In this document: in pieces, positions 33,260 through 41,892 of the stretch
Numbering within the stretch: position 1 is the first letter of the stretch
Layout: every line of letters begins with the position of its first letter
Assembly (NCBI RefSeq): GCF_002160135.1
Contig: NZ_NFJZ01000006.1
Span: 146,286-210,285, forward strand
Origin: Lachnoclostridium sp. An196
GTDB lineage: Bacteria > Bacillota > Clostridia > Lachnospirales > Lachnospiraceae
Reading direction: 5' to 3'
Length of the DNA stretch: 64,000 nucleotides
Made by a program: the position numbers and the translations under genes
Notes under the pieces: model-generated
Database searches by the model: none
Seen by the model: only the letters and a program-made list of their open reading frames with translations
Told to the model about the DNA's origin: nothing

Positions 33260-35460
33260 TCCTGTGGTGACTCCTTTCTCTGTTCTCCCACGCACATCCG
33301 GAGCACATCTCCGGTGATTTTAAATCCCTGGCGGATACTGTCCGATTCTATATATTCTTCCAGGGTATGAAGGCCTGCTCCTGCAACAGTACCTATGCAG
33401 ACCGCGGGAATCCCCATGGAAAGCGGAATGTTCGCATCTGTAGAAGCTGCCTTATCCGGGATTTCTCTTTCCGTATATTTCCTGAGAACCCTGCGGCAGG
33501 AATCTGCAAGCTCTTTCTGCCTCTGTCCGTCCACACCTCTGGCACAAGGTCTGATACCGATACATGTCGCCTCTGCCGACACGTCTCCGTCCTGTGTTTC
33601 GTCCAATGCCTTCCGGAATCTCTGTTCCATCTCGTCCATGCACCCGGAATCTTCCGACCGGTATTCATATGTAAAAACAGCTTCCGAAGCGATGGCGTTG
33701 ATCACAGTGCCTCCGCGGATCGTTCCTACATTCCACGTAGCTTTTCCCGATCCCCGTCCCTCATTTTCATATAGTCTGGTTATCAGCCGTGCAGCTTCCG
33801 CAATCGCATTCTTACGTCCGAAATCCTCATAAGAGTGGCCGCCCGGTGTGCGGACGCGGACCTCATAGCGGGCTGAACCGACGGCCCGGCAATACACCGC
33901 TTCCCGGTACAGATCAAAGCAGACTGCCTGGTCTGCCGCATATCCATAATCCTTAAAGATCTGGCGGCTTCCTTTCAGATTCCCCAACCCTTCTTCTCCT
34001 ACTGTAGCGGCAAACAGAATCCCATGCTCCGGGATCCAGCCTGATCTGGCCGCTTCTGCCGCCGCCATCAGCATACATGCCAGATTGGCGGTGTCATCCC
34101 CGATACCGGGACAATACAGACGCCCGTCCTCTTCCCGGATCTGCAGCCGGGTATCTTCCGAAAAGACCGTATCCATGTGCGCCGTAAATACAGTCAGATG
34201 TTCCTTTTTCCGGCTCCAGAGCCAGCAGATGTTTCCGGCCTGGTCTTCATACACATTTTCGGCTCCCTGCCTCTGAAGCCACGCTTTGATGTAATCCGCA
34301 CGTTTCTGTTCCTGTCCTGCGGCTGCCGGGATACAGGCAAGATCACAGATTAACCGACGTGTCTCCGTCTCCATAATATAGTCTTTCAAAAACTCATACA
34401 TCTCCTGTTCCGTAGGAGGACAGCCGTCCAGATGATGCGTGAACCCTGCCGTACATCTGCCCACTCCGAGTACGCCGTTCTTTCCCCGGAATCCCTGGCC
34501 AATGCAGACCTTTTCTTTAAAATTCTTTAAAAAGCCTTCTTTTTCCAGCATATCCAGCGCCGGGATCAAATATCCGTAACAGGCGCTGCATGATTCCACT
34601 TCCTCCGCCATCTCTGCCAGCTTCAAGACTCTCCCAAGTTCCGGAAGCTCCGCCGCATGCTCCGGCTTATTCAATTCCCGGATCACCGCGCGATCCAGAT
34701 CACTGCTGCCGGCGCCCAGCGTCTCCGCCATGCCGATATACGGCACGTCCCTTGTCTGATAATGCAGGAAACGGCAAACATACGCGTCGCAGAGAACCGG
34801 ATCCGCGGCAGCCAGAAGTCGGTTCATCTCCGTGGGATTTCCTCCGTCTTCAAAACTCAGATCGCCGCAGATATTGTCCACCAGGATAAAATCCTGCCGG
34901 ATCCCCAGCGCCAGATGGGCGATCGGACGGTGCAGCCCCATGGCATGAAATCTGCGCTTCTCCCCGTTGGGCAGGAGTCCTTTCATATTTTTGAGAGCGC
35001 AGGTAATCCGTGTCTGGCAGTGCCCTTTCAGTACCGGTACATTAATCATAAAATCCACGTGCTCTGCACAGCGGCAGATATGAAGTTCCATGCCTCCGCA
35101 GTCTTTCGTCACGCTTTTTTCTTTCTGCGCGTCGATCAGCTCCACATGAAAACGCTCTGCCAGTTTCCGGTAACCGCAGACCTCAAAAGCTTCCTCTGTC
35201 CGTCCGCCCACCCAGGAGCCTTCCATGATGGCCAGATTGTAAAACCCGTGCCGCTGCAGATACCGGATCAGTCCCTCCACCACTTCCGGATGAGTCGTTC
35301 CTCCTTCAGAAGCCGGTGAAGCAGATACTAGATTGGGCTTGATACCGATTCTTTTCTCTCTGTCCCCGATCATGCCTGCCAGATCCGCCTCCTGCAGCAA
35401 GCGTTCTGTCATGTCTATATATTGTTTTCCATGGATAATATATATTTCATTTCTTTTCAT
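33256..35460 (-). CDS. Fusion of DUF362 domain and M20-type peptidase
   Basis: A 734-residue protein. Residues 1-360 are a DUF362 domain (I-G-I-K-P-N-L-V-S near 38, M-I-N-V-P-V-L-K-G-H near 138, A-L-K-N-M-K-G-L near 153); members are often linked to Fe-S proteins. Residues about 370-725 are an M20 zinc peptidase: F-T-A-H-M-D-T-V (His and catalytic Asp), G-I-G-D-D-T-A-N (bridging Asp), A-T-V-G-E-E-G-L-G (catalytic Glu plus ligand), and an M20 lid with P-G-G-H-S. M20 enzymes split small peptides or N-acyl amino acids. No frameshift or stop separates the halves. The ATG at 35460 lies close to the promoter and has no clear ribosome site. Confidence 0.85.
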   Translation of the reverse strand: MKRNEIYIIHGKQYIDMTERLLQEADLAGMIGDREKRIGIKPNLVSASPASEGGTTHPEVVEGLIRYLQRHGFYNLAIMEGSWVGGRTEEAFEVCGYRKLAERFHVELIDAQKEKSVTKDCGGMELHICRCAEHVDFMINVPVLKGHCQTRITCALKNMKGLLPNGEKRRFHAMGLHRPIAHLALGIRQDFILVDNICGDLSFEDGGNPTEMNRLLAAADPVLCDAYVCRFLHYQTRDVPYIGMAETLGAGSSDLDRAVIRELNKPEHAAELPELGRVLKLAEMAEEVESCSACYGYLIPALDMLEKEGFLKNFKEKVCIGQGFRGKNGVLGVGRCTAGFTHHLDGCPPTEQEMYEFLKDYIMETETRRLICDLACIPAAAGQEQKRADYIKAWLQRQGAENVYEDQAGNICWLWSRKKEHLTVFTAHMDTVFSEDTRLQIREEDGRLYCPGIGDDTANLACMLMAAAEAARSGWIPEHGILFAATVGEEGLGNLKGSRQIFKDYGYAADQAVCFDLYREAVYCRAVGSARYEVRVRTPGGHSYEDFGRKNAIAEAARLITRLYENEGRGSGKATWNVGTIRGGTVINAIASEAVFTYEYRSEDSGCMDEMEQRFRKALDETQDGDVSAEATCIGIRPCARGVDGQRQKELADSCRRVLRKYTEREIPDKAASTDANIPLSMGIPAVCIGTVAGAGLHTLEEYIESDSIRQGFKITGDVLRMCVGEQRKESPQD

Positions 35461-35469
35461 ACTGCATTC

Positions 35470-35499
35470 ATTGTAGCACAGACGGCCGGGTATTTACAA
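35470..35499 (-). promoter_or_regulatory. Promoter of the DUF362-M20/hflX/map operon
   Basis: TTGTAA (35494-35499) and TACAAT (35470-35475) are 18 bases apart on the minus strand. The predicted start of transcription is within a few bases of the ATG at 35460, so the first gene may be translated from a leaderless or very short-leader mRNA. Confidence 0.65.
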
Positions 35500-35546
35500 T
35501 GGCTCTTTCTCTTTCTTAAGAATACAGTTTGCCCGTTCAGGACGGC

Positions 35547-35582
35547 AAAAAACGGCCCTGTCCCCTGCCGGGATCAGAGCCG
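35547..35582 (-). terminator. Rho-independent terminator after fprA
   Basis: On the minus strand CGGCTCTG pairs with CAGGGCCG and is followed by six T residues. It lies about 20 bases past the fprA stop at 35601. Confidence 0.85.
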
Positions 35583-35600
35583 CCTTTTTGATTTTCTTCA

Positions 35601-36767
35601 CTATTTCGCCAGCAATGCGTCCGCCAGCGCTTTCATCTCTTCCTCGTTCTCTTCCGTCATCGTAGAGCGGATCGTAACCATCGGATCCGCAATCCGGATA
35701 TTTTTCATACCTTCAAAATAGGAGCGCATCTGCTTTCCTGCCATAGGCGCCCAGGAACCGTTTTCCACAATGCCCACTTTACGGTTCTGAAAATTCTTGA
35801 TTTTCAGATGATACAGAAAATCCTCCATGCACGGGAACAGATTTGCGTCGTATGTACAGCATGCCGTTACCAGCGTATCATAACGGTAAGCGCTTGCCAC
35901 TGCTTCCGCCATGTCGTCTCTGGCCAGATCAAAGAAAACTACATTTTTCGCTCCCTTTTCTCTCAGAATCTCCACGAAACGCTGCATGGCCTTCCGGGTA
36001 TTTCCATGGATGGACGCGCACGCCACTACAACTCCTTCTTCTTCCGGCTCGTAAGAAGACCACTTCAGATATTTGTCAATGTAGAATCCAAGATTCTCTT
36101 TCAGGACCGGTCCGTGCAGCGGGCAGATCATGGCGATATCCAGCGTGGCTGCCTTTTTCAGAAGAGCCTGTACCTGTGGCCCGTATTTTCCTACGATATT
36201 GATAAAATATCTCCGGGCTTCATCCGTCCACTCTTCCTCAGCGTCCATGGCTCCGAACTTTCCAAAGCCGTCTGCGGCAAACAGGATCTTCTCAGAAGAT
36301 TCATATTCCACCATCACTTCCGGCCAGTGTACCATAGGAGCCATCACAAAATGCAGGGTATGGCTGCCCAATTCCAGACTGTCTCCTTCGCCCACAGTCA
36401 CGGTACGGCCGGTCAGGTCAAAGTTGAAAAACTGCGGCAGCATGGCGAACACTTTCGCATTGCTGACCAGCTTCATAGCGGGATATCTCTCCGCGATCCT
36501 CTGTATACTCCCCGCATGGTCCGGCTCCAGATGGCTGATCACCAGATAATCCGGTCCCTTCCCATCCAGCACACGTTCCACATTCTGCATCCACTCTTCC
36601 ATCGCGCGCGGGTCCACTGTATCCATGACCGCGATCTTTTCATCCATGATCACATATGAATTGTAAGTCACACCGTTCGGTACGCGGTACTGACTCTCGA
36701 ACAGGTCGATGTCCCGGTCATCGCATCCCACATACAAAACAGAATCTGTTACTGTCACTTCTTTCAT
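35601..36767 (-). CDS. fprA: A-type flavoprotein FprA (O2/NO reductase)
   Basis: A 388-residue flavodiiron protein. The N-terminal metallo-beta-lactamase-like domain has the di-iron ligands H-L-E-P-D-H near 79-84, H in M-V-H-W-P-E, D in F-A-A-D-G-F-G and H in C-P-L-H-G-P. The C-terminal flavodoxin domain starts near residue 250 with A-S-I-H-G-N-T-R-K (FMN phosphate loop). The family reduces O2 to water or NO to N2O with electrons from rubredoxin, protecting anaerobes. It overlaps the Crp/Fnr gene by 4 bases, and a rubredoxin gene begins the same operon, supplying its electron donor. Confidence 0.95.
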   Translation of the reverse strand: MKEVTVTDSVLYVGCDDRDIDLFESQYRVPNGVTYNSYVIMDEKIAVMDTVDPRAMEEWMQNVERVLDGKGPDYLVISHLEPDHAGSIQRIAERYPAMKLVSNAKVFAMLPQFFNFDLTGRTVTVGEGDSLELGSHTLHFVMAPMVHWPEVMVEYESSEKILFAADGFGKFGAMDAEEEWTDEARRYFINIVGKYGPQVQALLKKAATLDIAMICPLHGPVLKENLGFYIDKYLKWSSYEPEEEGVVVACASIHGNTRKAMQRFVEILREKGAKNVVFFDLARDDMAEAVASAYRYDTLVTACCTYDANLFPCMEDFLYHLKIKNFQNRKVGIVENGSWAPMAGKQMRSYFEGMKNIRIADPMVTIRSTMTEENEEEMKALADALLAK

Positions 36768-37444
36768 CTTTCATCCTCCATAATCTTTCCAAGCTCTTCC
36801 GCGTTCAGGATCCAGACCGTTTTCCCTTCGATCCGGATCAGTCCCTGTTTCTGCATCTCCATCATGGTACGGGACAGGGACGGACGGGTCACGCCCAGAT
36901 AATCTGCCAGTTCCTCGCGGTTCATGTCCATCACCGCTTTTTTCCCGTCCTCGCTCACCTCCAGAATCCAGAGAGCAATTTTCTGCTTCAGGGTCGTGTT
37001 GGTGACGATGTGCAGTTTTTTTGTCATCTGCAGATTGTTCTTGGCCTGAATATCCAGCAGATTCCGGATAATCATCTTGTGGTGTTCGCAGACATTCGAG
37101 CAGAATCCATAGATAAACTGAAAAGGAAGTATCAATACTCTGGACGGCTTTACCGCCACCGCCTCGTACCAATAGCAGCCGCTGGATTCGGACGGACAGC
37201 TGGCCCCGAACACTTCCAGCTCATTCACCTGAAAAAGCAGATTTCTCTTGCCGGAAGGCAGATTCTTGACCACCTGCACTTTTCCCTCCAGCAGCAGATA
37301 TAAATTCTTTGGTTTATCGTCCTCTCCGAAAATAATGCTTCCCGCGTTATAATCCCGGTACCTTGCCTTTGCGCAGTTCAGCATCCGTTCCGCCTCTTCC
37401 CCGGTGATCCGGGCAAACAGCGGACTTTCCAGATATTTCTCCAT
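36764..37444 (-). CDS. Crp/Fnr-family transcriptional regulator
   Basis: A 226-residue regulator. An N-terminal cyclic-nucleotide-binding-like beta barrel (residues 15-120, G-S-I-I-F-G-E-D-D near 37) is joined by a long helix to a winged helix-turn-helix at about 150-215 (E-E-L-A-D-Y-L-G-V-T-R-P-S-L-S-R-T-M). There is no N-terminal Cys cluster like that of Fnr, so the signal is unknown. The stop overlaps the fprA start. The gene lies 25 bases past the rubredoxin terminator, with no room for its own promoter, so it depends on readthrough. It is the natural candidate to bind the palindrome at 37751-37764. Confidence 0.9.
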   Translation of the reverse strand: MEKYLESPLFARITGEEAERMLNCAKARYRDYNAGSIIFGEDDKPKNLYLLLEGKVQVVKNLPSGKRNLLFQVNELEVFGASCPSESSGCYWYEAVAVKPSRVLILPFQFIYGFCSNVCEHHKMIIRNLLDIQAKNNLQMTKKLHIVTNTTLKQKIALWILEVSEDGKKAVMDMNREELADYLGVTRPSLSRTMMEMQKQGLIRIEGKTVWILNAEELGKIMEDER

Positions 37445-37469
37445 GGTTCATCCTCTAACTTAAATACGG

Positions 37470-37511
37470 AAAAATGGCTGCCGCATCGTCACTGACCATT
37501 CTGCGACAGCC
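37470..37511 (-). terminator. Terminator between rubredoxin and the Crp/Fnr gene
   Basis: On the minus strand GGCTGTCGCA pairs along all 10 bases with TGCGGCAGCC (one wobble), followed by ATTTTT. It should give more rubredoxin mRNA than regulator-fprA mRNA. Confidence 0.85.
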
Positions 37512-37521
37512 TCCCGTCTTG

Positions 37522-37683
37522 TTATTCTTCCGGTGCGAACTCCTCTTTGCCTACTCCGCAGACCGGACATACCCAGTCATCCGGAAGATCCTCGAAAGCA
37601 GTTCCCGGAGCAATTCCTCCCTCCGGATCGCCAACTTCCGGATCATATACATAACCGCACGGTTCGCATACATATTTCTTCAT
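37522..37683 (-). CDS. rd: Rubredoxin (53 aa)
   Basis: A 53-residue rubredoxin. The two iron-binding knuckles are Y-V-C-E-P-C-G-Y near residues 5-11 and W-V-C-P-V-C-G-V near 37-44, with the family signature Y-D-P-E-x-G-D-P and I-A-P-G-T. One Fe per protein is held by four Cys. It transfers electrons to FprA-type flavoproteins. The ribosome site CTGGAGGTAA precedes the ATG at 37683. It is the first gene of the operon with the Crp/Fnr regulator and fprA. Confidence 0.96.
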   Translation of the reverse strand: MKKYVCEPCGYVYDPEVGDPEGGIAPGTAFEDLPDDWVCPVCGVGKEEFAPEE

Positions 37684-37742
37684 TGTCTCATTACCTCCAG
37701 TTATTCATTTTATTCTTGTTATAGCATATCCCTTTTTGGCAG

Positions 37743-37771
37743 ATTATACCGTAACATTTGTTACATTTTTA
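37743..37771 (-). promoter_or_regulatory. Rubredoxin promoter with Crp/Fnr-type operator
   Basis: A perfect -10 TATAAT lies at 37743-37748; the -35 position (TAAAAA) is poor. Between them, at 37751-37764, is the perfect palindrome GTAACAAATGTTAC (5-4-5 spacing), the shape of Crp/Fnr-family operators. Its place between -10 and -35 suggests repression by the regulator encoded in the same operon. It overlaps the stop codon of the upstream HAD gene. Confidence 0.7.
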
Positions 37772-38546
37772 AAAATTCTCTCAAAATCTTTGAAACACTT
37801 TCGCAAGTATGGGATGCGCACGCCCTGACCTCCGGTTTTGCGGATTCCACCGCATAACTGTTCGACACCAGTTTCAGCATGGATATATCATTCTGGTTGT
37901 CTCCAAATACCATAACCTCTTCCGGAGAGATTCCCTGTCTCTCCATAACGAACTCTAGCGCTTTTCCCTTTCCGGACCCTTCCATGATCATATCGAGCCA
38001 TCCGTTGCCTGCCGTGACAAAATCCGCCTGTGCCCCATATTTTTCCCGCAAAAACGACTGAATAAAAGATACGTTTTTATCAAAATCATGAATATACACA
38101 GAGGCCTTGACGATCTGATCGTCAATCGAAGCCGGATCTTCAAAACGTTCGGTGGCATTTTTCAGCACATTTTCGATCTGATCCGCAAACCAGTCTGTTC
38201 TTGGCCGGATATAACAGGCTCTCACTCCTGACAGACAGATCTCCGTCTCCGGAAAACGAATCATGTCCTCCGCCACGCTCACCATCAGTTTCCGCGGAAG
38301 TTCATCAACAAAAATTACCTGCTCCTTTTCGGTGACAATCGCTCCATTTTCACTGATAAATCCCATACGATCCGCATAACCGTCAAAAAGCCTGCGCATA
38401 TTGGCATACTGCCGTCCGCTGGCCGCATAAAACAGATATCCCTGCTCCAGGAGTTTCTCCAGTTCGCCCCAGAAATCCGGGTCGATCGTCTGCGTCCCTT
38501 CCGGAATCAAAGTCCCGTCCAGATCACTGGCTATCAATTTTATCAT
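37761..38546 (-). CDS. HAD-superfamily Cof-type phosphatase
   Basis: A 261-residue Cof-type HAD hydrolase, the usual length. Motif I is A-S-D-L-D-G-T-L at residues 6-13 (nucleophile and acid Asp), motif II lies near A-A-S-G-R, motif III is the Lys in G-S-G-K-G near 193, and motif IV is V-F-G-D-N-Q-N-D near 215-222. A C2B cap lies between. These enzymes dephosphorylate sugar phosphates or flavin-type compounds; the substrate is unknown. Its start overlaps the end of the alarmone synthetase gene by 23 bases, so the two are co-translated. Confidence 0.92.
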   Translation of the reverse strand: MIKLIASDLDGTLIPEGTQTIDPDFWGELEKLLEQGYLFYAASGRQYANMRRLFDGYADRMGFISENGAIVTEKEQVIFVDELPRKLMVSVAEDMIRFPETEICLSGVRACYIRPRTDWFADQIENVLKNATERFEDPASIDDQIVKASVYIHDFDKNVSFIQSFLREKYGAQADFVTAGNGWLDMIMEGSGKGKALEFVMERQGISPEEVMVFGDNQNDISMLKLVSNSYAVESAKPEVRACASHTCESVSKILREFLKM

Positions 38547-39213
38547 CTGCTATCTCCTCTGCCTCTATCATATTGCGGATTTCCTGCATCCGCTGGTCTA
38601 CTCCGCTGATCACGTCCGCACATTTTCTCAGTTCTTCCGCGATCATCTCCGGATTCGCCACATTTTTCTTATATTTCAGCTTATGGTCCACGCTCGCCCA
38701 GAAGTCCATGGCGATAGTGCGGAATTGTACTTCCACCCGCATATTTTTTTTCTGATCCGATAAAAAAATCGGGATCTGGATAATCAGATGCAGACTCCGG
38801 TATCCGTTGGGTTTGGGATTTTTAATGTAGTCCTTGACTTCCAGCACCTTCAGGTCATCCTGGGCAGACAACATATCTGCCAGATAATAAATATCTTCTA
38901 CAAAAGAACAGATCACCCGGATCCCAGCCACATCCGATAACTTCTCTTCGATATTTTCCACCGTCAGTTCAAAGCCTTTCCGGCGCATCTTCTCAATGAT
39001 GCTCAAAGGTTCTTTTACACGGCTTTCAATAGACTCAAACGGATTTCTCTCATGCCGGAGGGAGAATTCGTCATTCAGCACATTCAGCTTGGTCTCTATC
39101 TCCCGGATCGCGCAGCGGTATTCCATCATCAGATACATAAATGTCTGGAGTTCCCCAAGTATCGTGGCCTGCTGCCTGTCCTCCAAATAGTTCTTCAGGG
39201 CTTCTGCATCCAT
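38524..39213 (-). CDS. Small alarmone synthetase (RelQ/YjbM type)
   Basis: A 229-residue single-domain (p)ppGpp synthetase. It has the RelA_SpoT synthetase fold: V-A-G-I-R-V-I-C-S-F near 100, Y-I-K-N-P-K-P-N-G-Y-R-S-L-H near 130 (G-loop) and V-E-V-Q-F-R-T near 160. There is no HD hydrolase domain and no TGS/ACT, so it belongs to the small synthetases that transfer pyrophosphate from ATP to GDP or GTP. I prefer the ATG at 39213, preceded by AGAGGAAG, over the one at 39249, which has no good site. It is coupled to the HAD phosphatase. Confidence 0.93.
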   Translation of the reverse strand: MDAEALKNYLEDRQQATILGELQTFMYLMMEYRCAIREIETKLNVLNDEFSLRHERNPFESIESRVKEPLSIIEKMRRKGFELTVENIEEKLSDVAGIRVICSFVEDIYYLADMLSAQDDLKVLEVKDYIKNPKPNGYRSLHLIIQIPIFLSDQKKNMRVEVQFRTIAMDFWASVDHKLKYKKNVANPEMIAEELRKCADVISGVDQRMQEIRNMIEAEEIADDKIDSQ

Positions 39214-39261
39214 TCTGCTTCCTCTGATCCATATATCTTTCTCGTTCATGTCTTTTGTGTT

Positions 39262-40065
39262 TCAATTTCCTCCTGCATAGTATTTCCGGTACAGATTTTC
39301 TCTACGGTCTTCCTTTGTCGGAAAACTGCTCCGATACCGTTCCACATCGCAATCCATTTCATAACATAACAAAACTTCTTCCGGACATCCGTCAGGAATA
39401 CTGATCTTCTTTCCTGCCGGCAGAAATGAGCCATCCGGTCTGTAGATTCCGGAATCCCCTGAATAATACTGCTTTTCCATCCGTCCCGCACAGTTAACCC
39501 CTGCCACATACACCTGATTTTCTATCGCCCTGGCACGCAGCAGACAGTCCCAATGCTCCCTCCGGGACGCGGGCCAGTTTGCCGGCACCAGGATCAGATC
39601 CGCCTGCCGGGACAGTATCTGAAACGGTTCCGGAAAACGCAGATCATAACAGATCTGTACTCCGATCCGAAAATCCCCAAACCTGCAGACAGGAATCTCT
39701 GTTCCCCCCTGAAACATCTGTGTTTCTCCGCCATACCGAAAAGGATGCAGTTTGGCATAATCCAACAGTGTTCCTTCCTGCGATACAAGAGAATAATGAT
39801 TTTCGCACCGTTCTCCGGCGTCTTTTACCCAGCCGATTCCCACTGCCATCCCATATTTATCCGCCAGCTCCCGGGCAAGCCCTATCGTCTCTCCCTGTTC
39901 TTTCGTATACTCTGTACGCATGGAAAAACCGGTCAGGCTCATCTCCGGAAGCAGAAAAAGATCTGTCCTTTCATTCTGCAAAAGGTTCATACACTGTTCC
40001 ACTTTCCGGAGGCTTCCCTCTCTGTCTTCCCAGCATATCTGTATCTGCCCCAGCCCTATCTTCAT
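39262..40065 (-). CDS. Carbon-nitrogen hydrolase (nitrilase superfamily)
   Basis: A 267-residue nitrilase-superfamily amidase. The catalytic triad is visible: Glu in L-L-P-E-M-S near 40, Lys in Y-A-K-L-H-P near 110 and Cys in I-C-Y-D-L-R-F-P-E near 139. The short length and the Y-D-L-R-F-P signature are close to omega-amidase (Nit2)-type enzymes that hydrolyse alpha-ketoglutaramate or related amides, but the substrate is not proven. It ends 12 bases before the alternative start of the alarmone synthetase gene and may share its transcript. Confidence 0.9.
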   Translation of the reverse strand: MKIGLGQIQICWEDREGSLRKVEQCMNLLQNERTDLFLLPEMSLTGFSMRTEYTKEQGETIGLARELADKYGMAVGIGWVKDAGERCENHYSLVSQEGTLLDYAKLHPFRYGGETQMFQGGTEIPVCRFGDFRIGVQICYDLRFPEPFQILSRQADLILVPANWPASRREHWDCLLRARAIENQVYVAGVNCAGRMEKQYYSGDSGIYRPDGSFLPAGKKISIPDGCPEEVLLCYEMDCDVERYRSSFPTKEDRRENLYRKYYAGGN

Positions 40066-40157
40066 CCGCCGATCCCCACCTTATACACAGCTTCTTTCTA
40101 TTTTACATGATAATGCACGGTTTGTCGATGAAGATTCTTTCCCTTTTGCAAATTTTA

Positions 40158-40166
40158 TGATATACT
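40158..40166 (+). promoter_or_regulatory. Extended -10 promoter for asnA-greA
   Basis: TGATATACT fits the extended -10 pattern TGnTATAAT with one mismatch. No good -35 is seen. It would start transcription near 40173, about 48 bases before asnA. No T-box leader is present. Confidence 0.45.
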
Positions 40167-40220
40167 TGCAATATTGGCGCAGCAACGCCAGATCAGAATC
40201 GTTAAACTGGAGGAATATGA

Positions 40221-41231
40221 ATGGAAAATTTATACATACCTGAAAATTACCATTCCGATCTGTCCCTTTATGACACGCAGATCGCGATCAAGACTGTCAA
40301 AGATTTCTTTCAGCAGACGCTGTCGGAACGTCTCTATCTGCTCCGCGTATCCGCTCCCCTTTTCGTGACGCCGGAATCCGGCCTGAACGACAATCTGAAC
40401 GGAGTGGAGCGTCCGGTCACTTTCGGAGTAAAAGAGCAGAATGACCGTCCGGTCGAAATCGTGCACTCTCTTGCCAAATGGAAACGCTACGCGCTGAAAC
40501 AGTACGGGTTCCATATCGGCGAGGGACTCTATACAGATATGAACGCGATCCGCAGAGATGAAATCACAGACAATATTCATTCTATATATGTGGATCAGTG
40601 GGACTGGGAAAAAATCATTCTGAAAAAAGACCGGAATATTACATTTCTGAAAGATACTGTCCGGGAAATCTATAAGGTCCTGAAAAAAACAGAGAAATAT
40701 ATGGCTATCCGGTACGATTACATTGAAGAGATCCTTCCTAAAGAGATTTTCTTCATCACAACTCAGGAGCTTCTGGATCTCTATCCTAATCTCTCTCCCA
40801 AGGAAAGAGAAGACCGGATCGCACGGGAAAAAGGCGCCGTCTTCCTGATGGAGATCGGCGACAAGCTCACAAACGGCGAACCCCACGACGGACGCGCTCC
40901 GGATTACGACGACTGGCACCTGAACGGTGACATCATCGTATGGTACCCTGTATTAAACCGTTCCCTGGAGCTGTCTTCTATGGGAATCCGCGTAGATGAA
41001 GAAGCTCTGCAGCGCCAGCTTACCCTGGCAGGCTGTGAAGAACGCTCCGAACTGCCGTTCCAGAAAGCGATCCTGGAAAAACAGCTGCCATATACCATAG
41101 GCGGCGGTATCGGGCAGTCCCGTATCTGCATGTTTTTCCTGCGGAAAGCTCATATCGGAGAAGTACAGTCGTCCATCTGGCCGGATCAGATCCGCGAGAC
41201 GGCTCTTCAGAATCAAATCGTACTGCTGTAA
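40221..41231 (+). CDS. asnA: Aspartate-ammonia ligase (asparagine synthetase A)
   Basis: A 336-residue AsnA. It makes asparagine from aspartate, ammonia and ATP, and is a class II aminoacyl-tRNA-synthetase-like enzyme. Recognisable parts are [14 protein letters not shown] near 35, the V-H-S-L-A-K-W-K-R near 82, [11 protein letters not shown] near 103, and the C-terminal G-G-G-I-G-Q-S-R (motif 3). The ribosome site ACTGGAGG is 8 bases ahead of the ATG. The greA gene follows 13 bases later. Confidence 0.96.
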   Translation: MENLYIPENYHSDLSLYDTQIAIKTVKDFFQQTLSERLYLLRVSAPLFVTPESGLNDNLNGVERPVTFGVKEQNDRPVEIVHSLAKWKRYALKQYGFHIGEGLYTDMNAIRRDEITDNIHSIYVDQWDWEKIILKKDRNITFLKDTVREIYKVLKKTEKYMAIRYDYIEEILPKEIFFITTQELLDLYPNLSPKEREDRIAREKGAVFLMEIGDKLTNGEPHDGRAPDYDDWHLNGDIIVWYPVLNRSLELSSMGIRVDEEALQRQLTLAGCEERSELPFQKAILEKQLPYTIGGGIGQSRICMFFLRKAHIGEVQSSIWPDQIRETALQNQIVLL

Positions 41232-41244
41232 AGAAGGTGTAATC

Positions 41245-41748
41245 ATGAGAGAAAGGCTGACCAAAAAGGACGTAGAAAAGATCCAGCAGGAAATCGACCA
41301 CCGAAAACTGGTCGTCCGCCCGGAAGCCATCGAAGCAGTAAAAGAAGCCCGCGCCCAGGGTGACCTGAGCGAAAATTTTGAATACTACGCAGCAAAAAGA
41401 GACAAAAACCAGAACGAAAGCCGTATCCGTTACCTGGAGCGGATGCTGAAAACCGCAGTGATCGTAGAGGACCACACCGCCTCTGACGAAGTGGGCCTCA
41501 ATAAGACCGTCACCGTCTATATTGAAGAAGACGACGAATGCGAAACTTACAAGATTGTTACCAGCATCCGGGGCAACTCCATGAAGAACCTGATCAGCAT
41601 CGAGTCCCCTCTTGGGAAAGCCCTGCTGCACCACAGAACAGGCGACCGCGTCACCATACCTGTCAGTGATGATTACAGTTATGATGTGGTGATCCGGGAA
41701 ATCAAAGACACTGCGGATGATGAAAATGATGATATCCGCGGTTTTTAA
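41245..41748 (+). CDS. greA: Transcription elongation factor GreA
   Basis: A 167-residue GreA/GreB-family factor. The N-terminal coiled coil (residues 1-75) includes A-R-A-Q-G-D-L-S-E-N-F-E-Y near 40, the loop tip with the acidic pair that stimulates RNA cleavage by backtracked RNA polymerase. The C-terminal FKBP-like domain includes G-K-A-L-L near 133. It follows asnA by 13 bases and ends at a strong terminator. Confidence 0.92.
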   Translation: MRERLTKKDVEKIQQEIDHRKLVVRPEAIEAVKEARAQGDLSENFEYYAAKRDKNQNESRIRYLERMLKTAVIVEDHTASDEVGLNKTVTVYIEEDDECETYKIVTSIRGNSMKNLISIESPLGKALLHHRTGDRVTIPVSDDYSYDVVIREIKDTADDENDDIRGF

Positions 41749-41787
41749 TGGTGGGAGTAGGCATCAGCCGAAAGAAAATGCTCAGGA

Positions 41788-41821
41788 CCGTCCTGCAGAC
41801 GCAGGACGGTTCTCTTTCTTT
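41788..41821 (+). terminator. Terminator after asnA-greA
   Basis: CCGTCCTGC pairs exactly with GCAGGACGG across a 4-base loop, followed by a T-rich run (TTCTCTTTCTTT). Confidence 0.88.
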
Positions 41822-41892
41822 GACAAATCCCAATGCCAACTTATTAATCAAGAGTACATGAGGAAAACCCTCAGATACTGAATCTGCTCAAC

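Noticed and set aside
38524..39249. Start of the alarmone synthetase at 39249
   Set aside because: In frame, but it lacks a ribosome site; the ATG at 39213 has AGAGGAAG and matches the usual family N-terminus.
40110..40220. T-box leader ahead of asnA
   Set aside because: The interval is too short and has no T-box sequence or specifier structure.
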